Of a stretch of 22,714 nt of DNA, positions 21,926 to 22,714 are shown in pieces; the first letter of the stretch is position 1; the number at the start of each line of letters is the position of its first letter. The position numbers were made by a program, and so were the translations under genes. The stretch lies in assembly GCA_024403215.1 (NCBI GenBank), contig JAKSSJ010000006.1, positions 1 through 22,714 of the forward strand, in the 5' to 3' direction. The DNA comes from Clostridia bacterium (GTDB taxonomy: Bacteria > Bacillota > Clostridia > Peptostreptococcales > Anaerovoracaceae). The notes below the pieces were generated by a model that saw only the letters and a program-made list of their open reading frames with translations, was not told the origin of the DNA and searched no databases.

Positions 21926-22434
21926 TGAAAAATGCAAACAAAACAAAGAATCTGGCACTGTCGGGGCTGTTTCTGGCGCTCCTTGTAATGGTGCAGTTTT
22001 TGACAAAGAGCTTCGGCCAGCTGGTTACCGGTTCTGCGGTAAACCTGGTGCTTGCTATGGCTGCAATGAAGTGCAGTCTGCCGGGGAGCCTTGTGGCAGG
22101 CTTTGTATCGCCGTTTATCGCGTACCTGCTCGGGATTGGGCCGGCATTTTTGCCAATCGTACCGTGCGTGGCTCTTGGTAATATCCGCTTCATTGTTATC
22201 ACCCATCTCTTAATGGGCAAAAGCCTTTCAAGGTCCGTTCTTTGCACCGCACTTGCGGCTTTGGTTAAAGCAGGATTATTATATGTATTAGTCGTTAAGC
22301 TGGTTGTGCCAAGCCTGGGGCTTCCTGAGGCGAAGGCTGCTGCAATCTCTGTTATGTTCAGCGTGCCGCAGCTTGTGACCGCTTTAATCGGCGGCGGCAT
22401 TGCCCAGGTTGTTAAATCCAGAATCGACATATAA
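21925..22434 (+). CDS. ECF-type transporter S component-like membrane protein
   Basis: The 169-residue protein is almost entirely hydrophobic, with about five or six membrane spans: ALSGLFLALLVMVQFL, AVNLVLAMAAM, SLVAGFVSPFIAYLLGIGPAFLPIVP, ALVKAGLLYVLVV and VPQLVTALIGGGIAQVV. The size, short basic N-terminus and GIGPAFLPIVPxxALGN stretch fit substrate-binding S components of energy-coupling factor vitamin transporters. The substrate cannot be assigned, and no EcfA/EcfT genes are in view; group II S components share a module encoded elsewhere. The DNA is clearly more GC-rich than the hydrogenase genes. GAGGTGG lies close to the ATG within a hairpin. Confidence 0.7.
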   Translation: MKNANKTKNLALSGLFLALLVMVQFLTKSFGQLVTGSAVNLVLAMAAMKCSLPGSLVAGFVSPFIAYLLGIGPAFLPIVPCVALGNIRFIVITHLLMGKSLSRSVLCTALAALVKAGLLYVLVVKLVVPSLGLPEAKAAAISVMFSVPQLVTALIGGGIAQVVKSRIDI

Positions 22435-22472
22435 TTTAGATGTAAGATATCTGATTTTCTTCAGGAGGAATA

Positions 22473-22714
22473 ATGGATTCGCAGCTTAAGCTTTACAAAA
22501 GAGAAGAAGACGAAATTCAAAAAGTCTTTGCGGTTACCCTGGATTCTTGGGGAGATCTGGAATTCTTTAGGCCGACCACAACGCCAAATGCCTTAAAGCA
22601 TCTTGCAGATATCTACAGGGATTTTTTCATTTCGGCTGCGCCGTTTCTTTTTGGTAAGTTTTCAATCTTTCATGTTCCTGAGGATATCCGGCTTCCCTTT
22701 AAGCTTGAAGATGG
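22473..22714 (+). CDS. Unrecognised protein, 3' end beyond the window
   Basis: An ATG with an ideal AGGAGGAA 5-6 bases upstream opens a frame that runs 80 complete codons to the window edge. It starts MDSQLKLYKREEDEIQKVFA and continues with VTLDSWGDLEFFRPTTTP and an aromatic, soluble-looking stretch DIYRDFFISAAPFLFGKFSIF. I see no known motif, signal peptide or membrane span in the visible part. It lies 38 bases after the ECF gene and is probably co-transcribed with it. Confidence 0.75.
   Translation, partial: MDSQLKLYKREEDEIQKVFAVTLDSWGDLEFFRPTTTPNALKHLADIYRDFFISAAPFLFGKFSIFHVPEDIRLPFKLED

Overview
This window looks like a chromosomal segment of a strictly anaerobic, fermentative member of the Clostridia (Bacillota). 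The grounds are the AT-rich codon use, strong AGGAGG-type ribosome binding sites, a 56-residue clostridial 2[4Fe-4S] ferredoxin, the redox repressor Rex, a CIRCE-controlled groESL operon and a three-subunit NAD-linked [FeFe]-hydrogenase. Species cannot be named from the sequence alone.

Layout. 1-762: 3' part of a tyrosine recombinase, the edge of a mobile element lying mostly outside the window. 857-5564: a same-strand run of a membrane-anchored J-domain protein, an O-antigen ligase/polymerase-like membrane protein, an ABC-F ATPase and rex, closed by a bidirectional terminator shared with a convergent ferredoxin gene. 5859-6692: a P-loop protein with an Asp23-like C-terminus, divergent from the ferredoxin. 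6723-8800: SigA promoter, CIRCE, groES, groEL, terminator. 8818-10816: a VanY-type D,D-carboxypeptidase, possibly on a leaderless mRNA, and a GMP synthase lacking its amidotransferase domain. 10883-14070: two unrecognised, highly charged proteins, the first with perfect in-frame DNA tandem repeats. 14120-14512: a PPOX-fold protein.

14511-17500 is an accessory block: the 3' remnant of a DUF4928-like restriction-modification gene abutting the PPOX stop codon, an intact vsr without a methyltransferase, and a tightly coupled cassette of three unrecognised genes ending at a terminator. This cassette is the best candidate here for an undescribed, possibly defence-related, system.

17649-21878: a promoter overlapped by a Rex-operator-like palindrome, then hydC-hydB-hydA (NuoE-like, NuoF-like, [FeFe]-hydrogenase) and a perfect-stem terminator. 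21925-22714: a more GC-rich segment with an ECF-type substrate-binding membrane protein and the 5' end of an unknown gene.

Functional links. Rex, the ferredoxin and HydABC form a plausible redox circuit: Rex senses NADH/NAD+ and likely represses hydCBA, while HydABC couples NADH and reduced ferredoxin to H2. No hydrogenase maturation genes (hydEFG), hrcA, guaA amidotransferase or cytosine methyltransferase are present in the window.
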